From the NCBI GenBank assembly GCA_017546665.1, contig JAFYSE010000053.1, positions 1-61,129 on the forward strand: a stretch of DNA of 61,129 nucleotides, read 5' to 3'. A program made the translations under genes and the position numbers. The notes below the pieces were generated by a model. It searched no databases and had not been told where the DNA came from. It worked only from the letters and a program-made list of their open reading frames with translations. Position 1 is the stretch's first letter; every line of letters starts with the position of its first letter. This document shows, in pieces, positions 59,653-61,129 of this stretch. Source of the stretch: Clostridia bacterium (GTDB lineage: Bacteria > Bacillota > Clostridia > Oscillospirales > Acutalibacteraceae).

Positions 59653-60562
59653 ATGGTAAAATATTTCCTGCTGCACGATAAATTTCATACCATTCTTCAC
59701 GAGTGATTTGAACATCTGTGGCCTTTAAGCAGTCACTAAGTCGTGTAAGGTTTGTTGTACCTGTTACCGGTTGCATTTTTGAGGGATGACGAAGAATCCA
59801 AGCAAAAGCAAGGGTTGTTTTTGATACACCATATTTTTCTGCGATTTTTTTCATCGTGCTATTAAGCTCGGGGAATTTTTCATTATCAATAAAGCATCCT
59901 TTAAAGAAACCATACTGCATTGGTGACCAAGGCTGAATAGTTATGTTGTTAAGTCGGCAATAGTCAAGGACTCCCCCATCACGGTTAACCCCTGATTCGT
60001 TGTACATGTTAACATTAATACCTGACTGAATCATTGGTGTATGCATAATACCAAACTGTAACTGATTAGCACAAATGGGCATATCAAGTGAATTCTGAAG
60101 CAACTGAATCTGATATGGGTTTTGATTAGAAACACCAAAATGACGCACCTTACCACTTGATTTAAGGTAATCAAAAGCTCTTGCCACTTCATCAGGCTCC
60201 ACAAGTGCATCAGGACGGTGAAGTAAAAGCACATCAATATAATCCGTACCGAGTCTTTTAAGACTACCATCAACTGAATTTACAATATGTTCATAGGAAA
60301 AATCAAACAAGCCCTTACGAATACCACATTTTGTCTGGATTATTAAATCTTCTCTGTTAAGAGATTTAATCGCCTTGCCGAAAACCTCTTCACTCTTTCC
60401 CCCACCATAAATATCAGCATGGTCAAAGAAGTTTGTACCGAAACCAAGTGCGGTATCTACAAAAGCTGACACTTCCTTTTCATTCATATCACTAATTCGC
60501 ATACAGCCAACTGCAACCGTTGGTACTTGCAAACCACTTTTACCTAATTGAATGTTATACAT
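59651..60562 (-). CDS. Aldo/keto reductase (YdhF-like)
   Basis: The 303-residue NADPH-dependent TIM-barrel reductase has the catalytic tetrad in FFDHADIYGGG (Asp47, Tyr52), IQTKCG (Lys78), and LLLHRPD (His115). The cofactor-binding FGVSNQNPYQI is also present. It reduces aldehydes or ketones, often detoxifying. An AGGTGAG site precedes the ATG. It is convergent with the carrier-protein operon and might act on an aldehyde product, though no direct link exists. Confidence 0.93.
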   Translation of the reverse strand: MYNIQLGKSGLQVPTVAVGCMRISDMNEKEVSAFVDTALGFGTNFFDHADIYGGGKSEEVFGKAIKSLNREDLIIQTKCGIRKGLFDFSYEHIVNSVDGSLKRLGTDYIDVLLLHRPDALVEPDEVARAFDYLKSSGKVRHFGVSNQNPYQIQLLQNSLDMPICANQLQFGIMHTPMIQSGINVNMYNESGVNRDGGVLDYCRLNNITIQPWSPMQYGFFKGCFIDNEKFPELNSTMKKIAEKYGVSKTTLAFAWILRHPSKMQPVTGTTNLTRLSDCLKATDVQITREEWYEIYRAAGNILP

Positions 60563-60593
60563 AAAAATAACTCACCTACCAAAAATTAACAAG

Positions 60594-60621
60594 AAATCCC
60601 CATCGAAATCGGTGGGGATTT
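60594..60621 (-). terminator. Terminator of the partial NAD(P)-binding gene
   Basis: AAATCCCCATCG pairs with CGGTGGGGATTT (one T-G wobble). The minus strand continues into CTTGTTAATTTTT. Confidence 0.8.
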
Positions 60622-60637
60622 GTAATTTGTAAAAAGA

Positions 60638-61129
60638 TTATTCGCCTTTCATTTCAAGGAGTTTAACCTTACCTTCGTAAGCAGCCTGAGAAACCTTGAT
60701 TGAATCAAAAATTGCTGCCTTGATGTCGTCTTCTGTTGCACCGAGCTCTTTTGAATACTTACTATCTATAAAGAGATTCAAGCCCATAATATCTGCAAGT
60801 CCGTCAACATCAATACCACTTTCAATGCCCTTTTCAGCGTATTCTTTCTTAACACCGCCAAGACCCATACGCATCATCCAAGGAGCAACGCTGATAATCT
60901 TACGGTTTTCGCCCATACCACGAGCAGCATAAACAATCTTAAGGAATTCTTTCCAAGTAAGGTTGTACATACTGATAGGCCAAGCCTTTGCACCCTTTGA
61001 TTTTTCAGCAGCACCAACGATTACTTCGCCAACCTGACGAACTGTAAGCATTGCTGTACCGCCACCTGGATACATTGTGAATGGAAGCTTATCCATTCTC
61101 TTAATCTGTTCAATAAGGATAACCCAAAC
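60638..61129 (-). CDS. NAD(P)-binding (NmrA/extended-SDR-like) protein, 5' end outside window
   Basis: The frame continues without a stop to the right edge, so the N-terminal Rossmann part lies outside. An internal ATG at 61096 is unlikely to be the true start. The visible 163 codons form the C-terminal half of an extended-SDR/NAD(P)-dependent epimerase-like protein: YPGGGTAMLTVRQVGEVIVG followed by MYNLTWKEFLKIVYAARG. It has the typical 'region beyond the nucleotide fold' rather than a whole enzyme. A terminator follows. Substrate unknown. Confidence 0.7.
   Translation of the reverse strand, partial: VWVILIEQIKRMDKLPFTMYPGGGTAMLTVRQVGEVIVGAAEKSKGAKAWPISMYNLTWKEFLKIVYAARGMGENRKIISVAPWMMRMGLGGVKKEYAEKGIESGIDVDGLADIMGLNLFIDSKYSKELGATEDDIKAAIFDSIKVSQAAYEGKVKLLEMKGE

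Noticed and set aside
60638-61096. Complete 152-residue gene starting at 61096
   Set aside because: The frame continues upstream without a stop to the window edge and the protein lacks its nucleotide-binding half, so it is a truncated larger gene.
1-61129. CRISPR array, prophage, or rRNA operon
   Set aside because: No regularly spaced repeats, phage structural or integrase genes, or rRNA sequence was seen on reading both strands.

Overview
The window looks like a chromosomal segment of a low-GC, endospore-forming Clostridia member, probably Oscillospiraceae/Ruminococcus-like. The reasons are AT-rich intergenic DNA, consensus sigma-A promoters, the forespore factor SigG with a YlmC/YmxH neighbour, a yabN-yabO-like block next to pth-mfd, HemZ, a RACo-type activator, and gut-type secreted arabinanase. 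Taxonomy is inferred from gene content only.

Layout. (1) 1-8.1 kb: a biosynthetic locus. A large nonribosomal peptide synthetase (NRPS) reads off the left edge (C-A-T-C-A visible). Divergent to it is an operon of aspartate decarboxylase panD, an acyl-AMP ligase and a free acyl carrier protein. Together they look like an N-acyl peptide pathway with a possible beta-alanine supply. (2) 8.2-22.6 kb: tRNA-Trp, an NhaC antiporter, a RACo-like ferredoxin/ASKHA protein, an EamA exporter, an FkbM methyltransferase, two HAD phosphatases, PduL, a DUF975-like membrane protein, glmS, a two-dehydrogenase plus amidohydrolase operon, and a zinc-ribbon membrane protein framed by GGGGACGGTTC-type repeats. (3) 22.8-26.8 kb: sigG, ymxH, zapA, a U32 peptidase and dut. 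(4) 26.8-39.6 kb: a long minus-strand housekeeping run, recJ-rel-dtd-MBL-hemZ-kinase-spoVB-like-mazG-hup-rqcP, ending in a GH43 arabinanase. (5) 39.8-46.5 kb: a GlmU acetyltransferase half, pth, mfd, DUF554 and a phosphoesterase. (6) 46.6-59.6 kb: a second biosynthetic-looking region. It has an MFS transporter, a GH3-type acyl-adenylating enzyme with a condensation-fold partner, three tandem paralogous envelope proteins of unrecognised family, a secreted ceramidase-like amidohydrolase, and a divergent operon of stand-alone AMP ligase, condensation protein and carrier protein. (7) 59.6-61.1 kb: an aldo/keto reductase and a truncated NAD(P)-binding protein.

How they may work together. Three separate loci encode adenylation plus condensation chemistry. 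Two of them have their own carrier protein and the third uses a GH3 enzyme. The 54-60 kb locus faces a predicted secreted N-acyl amide hydrolase across an intergenic region with a near-perfect TTTGACA-CA-TGTCAAA inverted repeat. The most attractive candidate for an undescribed system is therefore the 46.6-59.6 kb region: acyl/amino-acyl conjugate synthesis, export, and extracellular amide hydrolysis with a paralogous envelope protein family. This is an inference from gene order and motifs. No product can be named from sequence alone.
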